Part shown: positions 47,617 to 56,123 of the stretch, piece by piece
How positions within the stretch are numbered: position 1 is the stretch's first letter
How the letters are laid out: each line of letters opens with the position of its first letter
Source: Plesiomonas sp051652165
Lineage (GTDB): Bacteria > Pseudomonadota > Gammaproteobacteria > Enterobacterales > CAMTGL01
Length of the DNA: 64,000 nucleotides
Direction: 5' to 3'
Assembly (NCBI RefSeq): GCF_051652165.1
Contig: NZ_JBOFTR010000014.1
Location: forward strand, 1-64,000
Position numbers and translations under genes: made by a program
Notes under the pieces: generated by a model
What the model was told of the DNA's origin: nothing
The model's input: only the letters and a program-made list of their open reading frames with translations
Database searches by the model: none

Positions 47617-47627
47617 GGAGCGCCTCC

Positions 47628-49640
47628 ATGGAGTGGTTTTCAGTCACAGACGTTGTTGGTTTGCCAGGTCTTCCAGGTACTCCTCAAGGCGTTAGAAAAA
47701 TGGCCAAGAGCCAAGGATGGGAATCTCGCCGCAAGGAAGGTGTTCAGGGTAAAGCGTTTGAGTTTTCTGTTTCGTGTTTGCCTACAGCAGCCCAAGCCGC
47801 GTTGCTGCGTAAGAGCGGCAAAGTTCAGATTGGTGGCATGACATTGGATCTGCCTAAGCCTAAAGCGCCACGTTATTGCAAAGAGCAGTTGTGGGCGCGT
47901 TGGGGTAAGGCAAATGAAAAGGCCCATGAAAAAGCGAAGGCTCGGGTTGCTGCTGTGCAGGCTGTGCATGCGTTAGTTCAGAACGGCAGTTCGTTGATGG
48001 ATGCGTATAAGCACATTTCTGAAGAGTTCACGATTGCTCTGCCCACTCTGCGCCGTTATTGCGCTGCGGTTAAGGGCTTTGAGTCTAGCGATTGGTTGGC
48101 GGTGTTGCTGCCGAAGCATCAGGAATCGGCTACGGCTAATCGTGTTGCGAAGTTGGCTCCGGTCAGTGCTGAGGCGTGGGAGTACTTCAAGGCGGATTAC
48201 TTGCGTAATGAGCGGCCAAACGCCAGCAGTTGCTATGACCGTTTGTGTTTGGCTGCCCGTGAATACGGTTGGTCTGTGCCGAGTTTAGACAGCTTGATGC
48301 GCCGTTTGGGTTTAGAGGTTTCAACCGCTCAACGCGTGATGCTGCGGGACGGTGAACATGCGTTGATGCAGCTCTACCCGCCGCAAGAGCGAACCATTGC
48401 TGAGTTGGATGCAATGAGCTGGTTAAACGGCGATGGATACCAACACAACGTGTTTGTGAAGTGGTTCAACGGTGAAATTCTGCGCCCAAAAACATGGGTT
48501 TGGCAGGACGTTTACAGCCGGAAGATTGTGGCATGGCGTACTGATGTTAGTGAGAACACCGACAGCATTCGCCTGAGCTTAATGGATGCGTGCAGCAAGT
48601 ACGGTATTCCGCGCGAAATCACTATCGATAACACGCGTGCTGCGGCCAACAAGTGGATGACCGGCGGTGTGCCAAACCGTTATCGCTTCAAAGTTAAAGA
48701 GGATGACCCGCTCGGGATCATTCCGATGCTGGGCATTGAGCTGCACTGGACAAGTGTGCTGCTGGGTAAAGGTCATGGTCAGGCGAAGCCGGTTGAACGT
48801 GCGTTCGGCGTGGGTGGCCTTGATGAAATGATCGATAAGCATCCGCTGTTAGCGGGTTGCTACACCGGCCCTAACCCGATGGCGAAGCCGGACAATTATG
48901 GTGAACGGGCGGCTGATGCGGCGGAGTTCATGCGGATCATTGCTGAGGGTGTGGCGCTGTACAACAGCAAAGTTGGCCGTGAAACAGAAGCCTGTTGCGG
49001 TGTGATGAGCTTTGACCAGGCATTTGAAAACAGCTATCGCCAAGCGTCTATCCGTAAAGCTACTGATGCTCAACTGACGTTGATGCTGCTGCAGGCTGAA
49101 GCCACCCGCGTTAGCAAGCACGGCACTATCAAGTTGGAGTCTGGCGGCAGTATTCAGAAGCGCAGTAACCGCTATTACCACCCTGATTTGGCGCAGTATG
49201 CCGACCAAAAAGTGGTCGCGCGGTTCGACCCACAGCGACTGCATGAAACGGTACTCGTTACCACATTGAACGGCCTGCATATCTGCGAAGCGGAGTGCAT
49301 CGAGAAAGTCGCGTTCGGCGATACCCAACAGGCCCGTGAACACAAACGCAAACGTACTCAATTCGTTAAAACCAATAAAGCAGCTGCTCTGGCTAAGAAA
49401 GGCATGTCTGCATTGGAGGCTGCGGCACTGTTACCGAGCATCACTGATGAAGAGGTTCCAGAGGCCAAGGTGGTTGAGATGGTACGCCCGATGATGCAAG
49501 GCAATGCGGCAGTAGCGCTGCAGCCACGCACTGAACTGAGTACGCAAACCGCTGAGCCAGCGACAGTGATCGACTATGAATCACGCTACCAAGCGAATGT
49601 TGCAACGCTCGCTGAGCAGTTAAAGAAAAACAGCCTGTAA
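47628..49640 (+). CDS. Mu-type DDE transposase A
   Basis: The 670-aa protein resembles MuA from end to end. The N-terminal winged helix (MEWFSVTDVVGLPGLPGTPQ) binds the internal enhancer; the catalytic core has Asp in AMSWLNGDGYQHN, Asp in EITIDNTRAAANKW and Glu in GQAKPVERAFGVGG. The C-terminal domain, which binds B in Mu, follows. The ATG at 47628 has AGGAG seven bases upstream; the frame is open further up inside ner, where it is not coding. Confidence 0.97.
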   Translation: MEWFSVTDVVGLPGLPGTPQGVRKMAKSQGWESRRKEGVQGKAFEFSVSCLPTAAQAALLRKSGKVQIGGMTLDLPKPKAPRYCKEQLWARWGKANEKAHEKAKARVAAVQAVHALVQNGSSLMDAYKHISEEFTIALPTLRRYCAAVKGFESSDWLAVLLPKHQESATANRVAKLAPVSAEAWEYFKADYLRNERPNASSCYDRLCLAAREYGWSVPSLDSLMRRLGLEVSTAQRVMLRDGEHALMQLYPPQERTIAELDAMSWLNGDGYQHNVFVKWFNGEILRPKTWVWQDVYSRKIVAWRTDVSENTDSIRLSLMDACSKYGIPREITIDNTRAAANKWMTGGVPNRYRFKVKEDDPLGIIPMLGIELHWTSVLLGKGHGQAKPVERAFGVGGLDEMIDKHPLLAGCYTGPNPMAKPDNYGERAADAAEFMRIIAEGVALYNSKVGRETEACCGVMSFDQAFENSYRQASIRKATDAQLTLMLLQAEATRVSKHGTIKLESGGSIQKRSNRYYHPDLAQYADQKVVARFDPQRLHETVLVTTLNGLHICEAECIEKVAFGDTQQAREHKRKRTQFVKTNKAAALAKKGMSALEAAALLPSITDEEVPEAKVVEMVRPMMQGNAAVALQPRTELSTQTAEPATVIDYESRYQANVATLAEQLKKNSL

Positions 49641-49687
49641 CTGGCATTTAAACCGTATTGGCCAATTGGCCCGAAAAGGAGTTTTCC

Positions 49688-50635
49688 ATGACTACAACTT
49701 CAATGACAAACGTGGTGTCTCTCGTGAATAACACGGCAGCGGAGCCACTGGAACGCGCTAAAGCTTTGCTTGAATCCGGTGCAGTAACGCAGGCGGATAT
49801 GGCCAAAGAGATCGGCGTTAGCCCTTCTACGATTAACCAGTTGGTTAAAGGGACGTACACGGCTAACCCTGCGGCCATGCTGCAAAAGATTGCTAACTGG
49901 TTGAACGCTCGTGACCAGCGTAGCTGCGCCCCGAAAGACCCCGGCTTCGTGCTGACAGAAACGGCACGTCAGATTGCTGCTGATATGACGTATGCACATG
50001 TGACCCAAAGTATCGCGGTTATCCACGGTGCGTCTGGTGTTGGTAAGACACAAGCGCTGCTGGAGTACCAACGCAAAAATAACAATGTCTGGTTAATCAC
50101 GGCTAGCCCGAGCCGCGCCACGATGACCGAGTGTCTGTATGAATTGGCGATGGAGCTGGGTATGGAGAACGCGCCGCGCTTGCGTGGCCCTCTGGCTCGT
50201 GCACTGCGTCGCAAGCTGCGTAATACCAATGGCCTGATTGTTGTTGATGAAGCCGACCACCTTGATCGCCCAACACTTGAAGAGCTGCGTATTCTGCAAG
50301 AGGAAGTCGGCGTGGGCATGGTGTTGGTGGGTAACTCTCGTGTTTACACCCAGCTGACCGGTGGCCAGCGCAGTGAAGACTTCGCCCGTCTGTATTCCCG
50401 TATTGCTAAAAAACGCGCGCTGACCAAGTGCAAAAAAGCCGATGTGATGGCGATTGCTGATGCGTGGTCGGTGACTGGCAGTGATGAGCGTGCACTGCTG
50501 CTGAAAATCAGTGAGCGCCCAGGTGGTCTGCGGATGGTGAGCAAGGTGCTGAAACTGGCGGTGATGTACTCCGTGGGTGAGCCACTGAATGAAGGTGATT
50601 TGCGCCATGCCTTCAAAGAGCTGGAAGGCGAGTAA
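49688..50635 (+). CDS. Mu-type target DNA activator B
   Basis: MuB-like AAA+ ATPase that selects target DNA and gives target immunity. An N-terminal helix-turn-helix (VTQADMAKEIGVSPSTINQLV) precedes Walker A HGASGVGKTQA and Walker B LIVVDEADHL; NNNVWLITASPSRATMTECL matches MuB. 315 aa, like MuB 312. AGGAG lies six bases before the ATG at 49688. Confidence 0.96.
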   Translation: MTTTSMTNVVSLVNNTAAEPLERAKALLESGAVTQADMAKEIGVSPSTINQLVKGTYTANPAAMLQKIANWLNARDQRSCAPKDPGFVLTETARQIAADMTYAHVTQSIAVIHGASGVGKTQALLEYQRKNNNVWLITASPSRATMTECLYELAMELGMENAPRLRGPLARALRRKLRNTNGLIVVDEADHLDRPTLEELRILQEEVGVGMVLVGNSRVYTQLTGGQRSEDFARLYSRIAKKRALTKCKKADVMAIADAWSVTGSDERALLLKISERPGGLRMVSKVLKLAVMYSVGEPLNEGDLRHAFKELEGE

Positions 50636-50701
50636 AGACAGGCAGTGGGTTGCCTTGACTGGCAACCCTGAACCAATACCGAGAACAGCAAGGAATCCAC
50701 T

Positions 50702-51073
50702 ATGAACGGAAGTATGAACGGCAATGTGAATCACCAGGCGCTCAAGTCTGCCCTGTTCAGCTCAGTGAAAGAGCTTCGTCGTATGGGCTGCCATGTGTTG
50801 AAAGTTACCCGTACTCCGGCGCGTCCGGTCATCGAAATTGAGTTTCCCAGCCAAGTGCTGTGTGACCGTGCCGTTGAGATTGATACCACTATCGAGGGCA
50901 TCAAGCGCCGTGTAATGGCGACGCGTTTGGATTGCGGTTCGATGGTGTTTTGGGCGGAGCGTTATGCCGTGGCGAACGCTCATGACTATCAGGATGACGG
51001 CGCAGAGTTCGCAGCAGCTCTGTACCTCGACTCTAAGCAAGCTCCAGTCTTCGGCATAAGGAAGTGGCTATGA
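50702..51073 (+). CDS. Early-region phage protein, unknown function
   Basis: 123 aa, with AAGGA before the ATG. It begins MNGSMNGNVNHQALKSALFS and has a compact alpha/beta look without signal or membrane segment. I do not recognise a family. Position just after B suggests an early accessory function. Confidence 0.75.
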   Translation: MNGSMNGNVNHQALKSALFSSVKELRRMGCHVLKVTRTPARPVIEIEFPSQVLCDRAVEIDTTIEGIKRRVMATRLDCGSMVFWAERYAVANAHDYQDDGAEFAAALYLDSKQAPVFGIRKWL

Positions 51074-51387
51074 ATTATTTATGCAAAACGTGTCAGCGGT
51101 ATTTGCCTGCTGTGCTGGATATAAAGCCGTTTGCACCAGGCGACAAGGTGACGTTCTCACGCGCTAGCCTGCGTGGCCGTGGTCGGATTCACATTTCAAC
51201 TTGCAATGGCGTTGTGCTGGAAATTTCAGGGAACAGCGCTGTGGTGAAAGTTAGGGGAAAACCAGAGCCGGTATCACTCAGCCGACTGCAGCATAAAGAC
51301 ATGCCCAGTTCGCTTGGTATCTCATTCACCGGTTTGTGCGAATGCAACATCTCTCAATCTCGTAAGGAACATGACAATGACAAATGA
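51070..51387 (+). CDS. Early-region phage protein with N-terminal CxxC
   Basis: 105 aa, start overlapping the previous stop (ATGA). The N-terminus MNYLCKTCQRYL has one CxxC; the middle (VTFSRASLRGRGRIHI, VVLEISGNSAVVKVRGK) has the pattern of a small beta-barrel. Function unknown. Confidence 0.7.
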   Translation: MNYLCKTCQRYLPAVLDIKPFAPGDKVTFSRASLRGRGRIHISTCNGVVLEISGNSAVVKVRGKPEPVSLSRLQHKDMPSSLGISFTGLCECNISQSRKEHDNDK

Positions 51388-52006
51388 AACCCAAACCACA
51401 ACAGCACCAGAGCATGAAATGCGCACGAATGCGCTGGGTCATTTGGTGCCTGTGCACCTGATTAAGCCGATTGATCTGCTGCGTGATGAGATGGTGATGG
51501 AACTGATTGCAATGGGCCATCAGCAACAAGAGTTGATGCTGGCGTGCAAGCAAGCCATGCAAAAGCGGATTGTCGATTTTCTCGACCTGAGTGCCAGCGA
51601 ATATGACGTTACGTGGGGCGGCGCTAAGGGGAATGTGACGCTGCTTTCGTTTGACGGCAAGTACAAGATTGAACGCGCCATTGGCGAGCACCGTGTTTTC
51701 AACGAACGCATTCAGGCGGCGAAAGCAAAAATTGATGCATGCATCGAACGTTGGTCACCAGGTTCAAGCGCGGAGATTCGTGCGCTGGTTGACCATGCGT
51801 TTCGGGTTGGTAAGCAGGGGCGCATTGATGTGAATCAGGTTCTCTCTCTGCGCCAGCTGGCAATTGATGACCCAGAGTGGATGGAGGCGATGCAGGCGTG
51901 TGCAGACGCTATCACGGCGGTGAGTAAGACCGAGTATATCCGCCTTTATGAGCGTCTGCCGTCAGGCAAGTACACGGCGATTTCTTTGGACTGGGCAAAG
52001 CTGTGA
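51377..52006 (+). CDS. DUF3164 family phage protein
   Basis: About 209 aa. The opening TNALGHLVPVHLIKPIDLLRDE and the middle DLSASEYDVTWGGAKGNVTL are typical of the DUF3164 family of Mu-like early proteins, whose role is not known. I place the start at the ATG at 51377, nine bases after AAGGA; an ATG two codons earlier is possible. It slightly overlaps the previous gene. Confidence 0.82.
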   Translation: MTNETQTTTAPEHEMRTNALGHLVPVHLIKPIDLLRDEMVMELIAMGHQQQELMLACKQAMQKRIVDFLDLSASEYDVTWGGAKGNVTLLSFDGKYKIERAIGEHRVFNERIQAAKAKIDACIERWSPGSSAEIRALVDHAFRVGKQGRIDVNQVLSLRQLAIDDPEWMEAMQACADAITAVSKTEYIRLYERLPSGKYTAISLDWAKL

Positions 52007-52013
52007 GGTGGTT

Positions 52014-52403
52014 ATGAAAATGACAAGTATGACCCCTGAGTTTTTTCAGCAGCTTATGTTGGCCACCTTGCTAGCAGATCGTTGTGATGAAAACGGGACT
52101 GACTATGAAGAATCTCACTACGAGCATGGCGTACGTGATGCTCTGCAATGGGTTGCTGGTTTGGTAAATGCAACACCACATAACCCTGATGAATACAAAG
52201 ATTTGTCTATGCCACTGGACGATGCCGAGGCGTTTCTTGCAGAGCGCGGAGGAATGGCAATGCGGCGGGTGTGGAATGAGCTTGATGTTAAAAGCGTCTG
52301 CAAAACTCTGGGGCCAACGTGCAAAGGGTGTCCTGATTGTGGGCCGGTGATGGGTGATGCCACCTACCAAGAGATGTTCGGTCATCAGCACGATGGAGTT
52401 TGA
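52014..52403 (+). CDS. Phage protein of unknown function
   Basis: 129 aa, starting at the ATG at 52014 after GAGG. Mostly helical, acidic, with four Cys in the last third (VCKTLGPTCKGCPDCG), arranged like a small zinc site. No family recognised. Overlaps the next gene. Confidence 0.65.
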   Translation: MKMTSMTPEFFQQLMLATLLADRCDENGTDYEESHYEHGVRDALQWVAGLVNATPHNPDEYKDLSMPLDDAEAFLAERGGMAMRRVWNELDVKSVCKTLGPTCKGCPDCGPVMGDATYQEMFGHQHDGV

Positions 52404-52668
52404 AACGCGCTATGGCCCGCTGTACCTCACCCGTCACGCGATTCAGCGTTGGGTTGAGCGTACCGGTCGCAGCGAATTGGAAATGTTGGGGGCCTTGTCT
52501 CGCGCAAGGCGTCCAAGCAAAAGCCAGCTGCGGCGGATTCGGCAGCGTGAAGCGGGATGGAATCCGCGCCGAATCCTCGAATGTGACCTTGCGTATTTCA
52601 TTCTCAAGAATGGCTCTGTGGTCACCGTTTATGAAAAGAACAATATGGAGTTACATCATGGAAATTGA
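52393..52668 (+). CDS. Small phage protein with HA-R-ER motif
   Basis: 91 aa, basic, beginning MEFETRYGPLYLTRHAIQRWVERTG. The HAxxRWxER pattern recalls small RelE-like nucleic-acid-acting folds such as DUF4258, but the match is weak and I do not assign a function. It overlaps both neighbours, so it is translated as part of the early operon. Confidence 0.6.
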   Translation: MEFETRYGPLYLTRHAIQRWVERTGRSELEMLGALSRARRPSKSQLRRIRQREAGWNPRRILECDLAYFILKNGSVVTVYEKNNMELHHGN

Positions 52669-52927
52669 AGTGCTGAGCACCACGCAATCTGAATACGCAT
52701 CACTGTCTACTGAGGCTGCTTTGCTGGAGCGTGAAGGCCGCTACTCAATGGCGCAAAACGTGTGGCTGATGGCTAGCAAGGTGGCCAAGAAAGCAGTTAA
52801 TCACGAGTGGGCTATTCGCCGTGCGGCGCTGTGCCAAACCTGTGTTATTCGCTTTGGCGCTGATGCTGCAGTGGACGGTTGTGCTAACGGTGTTGGTGCC
52901 GTTCGTGACGTTGCAGAGGTGGCATGA
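52658..52927 (+). CDS. ANR family regulator-like protein
   Basis: 89 aa, start at the ATG at 52658 with GGAG seven bases upstream. The block EYASLSTEAALLEREGRYSM followed by AQNVWLMASKVAKKAVNHEW and IRRAALC has the spacing of the ANR (AggR-activated negative regulator) family, whose founding members (Aar) bind and inhibit AraC-type activators. The frame is open upstream to 52400 inside the previous gene, where it is not coding. Confidence 0.72.
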   Translation: MEIEVLSTTQSEYASLSTEAALLEREGRYSMAQNVWLMASKVAKKAVNHEWAIRRAALCQTCVIRFGADAAVDGCANGVGAVRDVAEVA

Positions 52928-53424
52928 TGACTATCAGCAAAGAGCAATGGAAGGCGATTCAAACTCGGTTAAAAGCATTTATGGTGCATTTGGAGTTTAG
53001 CCTGAATGGTCATGCCATTACGATTCAGCGTGTACGCAAGAGCGAAAACACAACCGCGTTGGCGGTATACATTGACCACAAAATCAAAGGTGATTGGGTC
53101 GGTAGAATTGATGAAATTTCACCTGACGATGCGTTTATTAACTGTGTGGTGAAGCAAGTTTGGCATCACAGGTTTGTCGCTTCTTATAACAGAAAAGAAA
53201 TTCAGCAATTGGAGAAAGTAAAAAAACGCATTGGTGTTAAGCGCTTCAAAGAGCTGTATTCCACGACAGACCCTAAAACGCTCGGATTTACATACCTCAC
53301 GCCCTATTTTGGATCCGCTGCCGTTTTGATGCGGCAGTTTAAAAAGATTGATGGGTTGCAGTTAGTGACTGAGTTGCAGGAGGTGGCCGATGAAACTCAG
53401 CCCCTATCGCCGCAACTTAGTTGA
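52924..53424 (+). CDS. Early-region phage protein, unknown function
   Basis: 166 aa, basic and mixed alpha/beta, opening MMTISKEQWKAIQTRLKAF. A Lys-rich helix near residue 100 (RKEIQQLEKVKKRIG) stands out. No family recognised. Overlaps the upstream gene by 4 bp and the downstream one by 35 bp. Confidence 0.7.
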   Translation: MMTISKEQWKAIQTRLKAFMVHLEFSLNGHAITIQRVRKSENTTALAVYIDHKIKGDWVGRIDEISPDDAFINCVVKQVWHHRFVASYNRKEIQQLEKVKKRIGVKRFKELYSTTDPKTLGFTYLTPYFGSAAVLMRQFKKIDGLQLVTELQEVADETQPLSPQLS

Positions 53425-53617
53425 TTATGTAAAGGCTAATGGCCCACGGGTTTTTGTTAGTGGGTCAAAGAAGCCGGTGATGATGACCGATGAGCAAGCA
53501 ATGCAATGGCTTGATGACCGTGTTCCAAAGTGGCGAGATGGACGACCACCGGCAGTTAAGCGTATTTGGGTCGAAACACTGAGTGAGGAAGATGATGATG
53601 AACATGACGCAAAATAA
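53390..53617 (+). CDS. Small phage protein, unknown function
   Basis: 75 aa: MKLSPYRRNLVDYVKANGPR at the start and an acidic tail SEEDDDEHD. Preceded by AGGAGG. The overlap with both neighbours suggests translational coupling leading into gemA. No family recognised. Confidence 0.68.
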   Translation: MKLSPYRRNLVDYVKANGPRVFVSGSKKPVMMTDEQAMQWLDDRVPKWRDGRPPAVKRIWVETLSEEDDDEHDAK

Positions 53618-54251
53618 ACCCCAGCGCGCCGATGTGACTCGCCTTCTGAAGTTGGTGCAGGTTGGCCGCCGTGAGTTGGGAATGACGGAGGATGATTACC
53701 GGTCATTGCTGGAGCGCGTTACAGGCTCACGTTCTGCGAAAGGGTTAGGTGCAAAAAAGCTGGACGATGTGGTGCAGGAAATGAAGCGTCTTGGCTTTGT
53801 GGTCAGAGTATCGAGGTCTCGCCGCCACTCGCCGCCGAGCTCGTCACGCGTTCGCGCCCCAGAGGTACGCAAGATTCGCGCTATCTGGATTTGCATGCAC
53901 AATGATGGGTTTGTGCGGAACGGTTCAGAGGATGCGTTGAACGGTTACATCAAGCGCATGACGGCTCGCAATAATGGTGGTGCTGGCATCGAGCGTGCTG
54001 AGTGGTTGACATCAGAGCAGGCGTATCAGGTTCTGGAAGCTCTGAAAAAATGGCACATTCGGTTGATGTCAGAGGTTATATTGAAACGCGGAGATGTGTT
54101 GCCAGAGTCGCGTTCGTATCAGTCTAAAGCGATGCCAGGGTATGATTTGATTCGTCTGGTATATGAGAATCCAGGTTGGCGACCAGGCATGAAGTTGCTT
54201 TTAAATGGGGTAATAATTAATCCTGATAAACAACCTGATGCATCTCAATAA
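53598..54251 (+). CDS. gemA: GemA-like protein (Mu gp16, DUF1018)
   Basis: About 217 aa. LLKLVQVGRRELGMTEDDYR and LLERVTGSRSAKGLGAKKLD are the DUF1018 core of Mu GemA, a protein reported to affect host gene expression and DNA topology. The C-terminal part (VRKIRAIWICMHNDGFVRNG) also matches. Several ATG codons lie at the start; 53598 is best spaced from GAGG. A terminator follows. Confidence 0.9.
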   Translation: MNMTQNKPQRADVTRLLKLVQVGRRELGMTEDDYRSLLERVTGSRSAKGLGAKKLDDVVQEMKRLGFVVRVSRSRRHSPPSSSRVRAPEVRKIRAIWICMHNDGFVRNGSEDALNGYIKRMTARNNGGAGIERAEWLTSEQAYQVLEALKKWHIRLMSEVILKRGDVLPESRSYQSKAMPGYDLIRLVYENPGWRPGMKLLLNGVIINPDKQPDASQ

Positions 54252-54264
54252 TAGTGACTTTAAA

Positions 54265-54284
54265 GGCCCCGTAAGGGGCCTTTT
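54265..54284 (+). terminator. Terminator of the phage early operon
   Basis: GGCCCC/GGGGCC with a GTAA loop followed by TTTT, 14 bp after gemA. It separates early genes from mor. Confidence 0.85.
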
Positions 54285-54369
54285 CATTGATAGCGTAGAT
54301 CTGGTGCTGTATGATCTTTAACACTCAGTCACTGCTGGGTATTTATTTATCTGGCGTCAGGAGGGATGT

Positions 54370-54789
54370 ATGGAGACAGACGAGCAGACCATTGATATGT
54401 TCGGTGAGCAGCTCAATAGCAGCATGCTTAGCGATACAATTAATATCATAGAAAATGAAAAGTCAGCCCGTTGGCCTGAGACTATGCGGGAGCTTTATGA
54501 TCTGTTTTCATGCACCGTAGAAAAGCATGGTGGATCTCCTGAGCTGGCGTTAGTCATGCTATCAGAGCTGTGCCGAGTGTACGGCGGACTGCAGTTTTAT
54601 TTGCCACGAGGCAAGACGCTGCAAAACACGATTCGTGATTTGCGGGTGTGGCAGGAGTTTAACGGTAACAATTCCTTTGAGCTGGCGCAAAAGTTCGATG
54701 TTACGCAGCGGGAAATCTGGCGCATTACCGCGCGTATGCGTTCATTTGAGACCCGTCGCCGCCAGCCTGACATGTTTGGAGATAGCTGA
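54370..54789 (+). CDS. mor: Mor-type middle transcription activator
   Basis: 139 aa. GGLQFYLPRGKTLQNTIRDL and VWQEFNGNN...ELAQKFDVTQREIW are the Mor/C family core: beta-strand linker plus helix-turn-helix. Mor activates the middle promoter of Mu. AGGAGG lies upstream. It overlaps the next gene by one base. Confidence 0.93.
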   Translation: METDEQTIDMFGEQLNSSMLSDTINIIENEKSARWPETMRELYDLFSCTVEKHGGSPELALVMLSELCRVYGGLQFYLPRGKTLQNTIRDLRVWQEFNGNNSFELAQKFDVTQREIWRITARMRSFETRRRQPDMFGDS

Positions 54790-55196
54790 TGAAACTTAAT
54801 CGCATGATTCTTACGGCGTTACTGCTGAGCAGTTCGCTGTCTGCTGCCCCGCTGACGATTGCAAAACACGATGTTGCTAATCAGGCAGTGATTGAACAAG
54901 CGTATGCTGAGCTGGTAAAAGCGTGCCCAACTGTGCGTGATGGTTGGGGTGTTGATAAAATCGATGCGGCCTATAACCATGGTTCTATTGATGGTGATCC
55001 CGCTACATTGTGGCGTGCGGATAAGTATGGCTGGACTGAAGATGTTTATTTTTCTGTTCACGACAGCAATACTGAAACACATCATTTTTACGTTGCAACA
55101 GGTAGTAATCACGGTGTAGTTATTGATGCTAAGCAAGCATCACTGGACTTTTGCGGTATTAACGGCATTATGCAAGATAACTACCTAATTCAGTGA
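54789..55196 (+). CDS. Secreted protein of unknown function in the prophage
   Basis: 135 aa with a clear signal peptide (MKLNRMILTALLLSSSLSAA, cleavage near A-P). The mature part has two Cys (KACPTVRDGWGVD and LDFCGINGIM) that may form a disulfide, and an aromatic-rich, acidic centre (WGVDKIDAAYNH, EDVYFSVHDSN). No family recognised. It lies between mor and the lysozyme, directly coupled to mor and followed by its own terminator; Mu itself has no exported protein I know at this place. Confidence 0.75.
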   Translation: MKLNRMILTALLLSSSLSAAPLTIAKHDVANQAVIEQAYAELVKACPTVRDGWGVDKIDAAYNHGSIDGDPATLWRADKYGWTEDVYFSVHDSNTETHHFYVATGSNHGVVIDAKQASLDFCGINGIMQDNYLIQ

Positions 55197-55217
55197 AACT
55201 GAAATAATATAAATAAC

Positions 55218-55240
55218 GGCCTCATTATGAGGCCTTTTTT
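55218..55240 (+). terminator. Terminator after the mor operon
   Basis: GGCCTCA/TGAGGCC with a TTA loop followed by eight T. Confidence 0.9.
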
Positions 55241-55318
55241 TTGAACGGTTTTTGTCACTGTTCTATTCAATCAAATAAATAGCACACTTAATTAAATTCT
55301 TATTAATTAAGGTGTGTC

Positions 55319-55789
55319 ATGTCTTCTCTATTTTCCCTCATTAACTTTGAAGAAGGTTGGCGAGAACGGCCATACCTTTGTAGTGAAGGTTATCCTACCG
55401 TTGGCTTTGGTTTTCGTATTGGGCCGAAAGGCGCAGATATCAAACTGTATCAATTCACTCTGCCTCTGAAGGCCGGTGAAGCGTGGCTGGGTGAGTTTAT
55501 AAATAAACTTGAATCGGATATGCGTAAGTTTCCGAATCTGGCTGCGGCGATGAATGCATGTTCGCAGTATCCCGCACGTTATGCCGTGTTGCAGTCAATG
55601 GCGTACCAAATGGGGCCGCAGGGGTTAGCAAACTTTAAGAATACGCTTTCTGCTGTGGCCACCGGTAATTGGAATAAAGCCGCTGCTGGCATGCTGGATA
55701 GCCGCTGGGCAAAACAAACACCGAACCGCGCCAAACGCCATGCGCAGCAAATGCGTACCGGCGAGTGGGCAAAAGAGTACGGGGTTTGA
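55319..55789 (+). CDS. Phage lysozyme, GH24 (T4 type)
   Basis: The catalytic region FEEGWRERPYLCSEGYPTVG aligns with T4 lysozyme: Glu12 for T4 Glu11, Cys21 for T4 Asp20 and Thr27 for T4 Thr26. It should cleave peptidoglycan glycan strands at lysis. No signal peptide or signal-anchor is present, so it needs a holin, which is probably encoded at 56120. 156 aa. First gene after the mor-operon terminator, with a promoter expected in 55241-55318, a likely target of Mor. Confidence 0.92.
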   Translation: MSSLFSLINFEEGWRERPYLCSEGYPTVGFGFRIGPKGADIKLYQFTLPLKAGEAWLGEFINKLESDMRKFPNLAAAMNACSQYPARYAVLQSMAYQMGPQGLANFKNTLSAVATGNWNKAAAGMLDSRWAKQTPNRAKRHAQQMRTGEWAKEYGV

Positions 55790-55790
55790 T

Positions 55791-56123
55791 ATGGGCCGTA
55801 ATTGGTTATGGAGTGTTTCTCACGGTCGAACTAAACGCTTGGCGCTAGAGCGCGAAGCGGCAGAGCGTGGAATTGCGGAGGATGCTGTTGACCGCACTCC
55901 GCCTCTTCATAGCCATGACGGCACCATGCAAGATTTGTTTGTACGCGGGTGGCTGTCTGTTACCCCAACTGAAATCTATCGTGTCAGGTCTGGCGTTACT
56001 GCGCCGGTCAGTCATAGCACTTCCTTTTTTTCTTCTTCAAATGAGGCGGATTCGGCCATGCAATATGGCCGTAATAAGTGCGCGAGCCTTCGGGCCATTC
56101 TTAACAATAAGGACATGTCATGA
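55791..56123 (+). CDS. Phage protein of unknown function in the lysis block
   Basis: 110 aa, start at ATG 55791 directly after the lysozyme stop. Basic N-terminus (MGRNWLWSVSHGRTKRLALE), Ser-rich centre and no membrane helix or lipobox, so it does not look like a spanin. Overlaps the holin-like gene by 4 bp. Confidence 0.6.
   Translation: MGRNWLWSVSHGRTKRLALEREAAERGIAEDAVDRTPPLHSHDGTMQDLFVRGWLSVTPTEIYRVRSGVTAPVSHSTSFFSSSNEADSAMQYGRNKCASLRAILNNKDMS

Noticed and set aside
47520..47627. N-terminal extension of the transposase
   Set aside because: It overlaps ner in another frame; the ATG at 47628 has an ideal ribosome-binding site and matches MuA.
48187..51040. Several minus-strand reading frames opposite the phage A, B and early genes
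   Set aside because: They are antisense shadows of genes with clear homology.
52400..52657. N-terminal extension of the ANR-like protein
   Set aside because: It lies inside the previous gene in another frame; the start at 52658 has its own ribosome-binding site.
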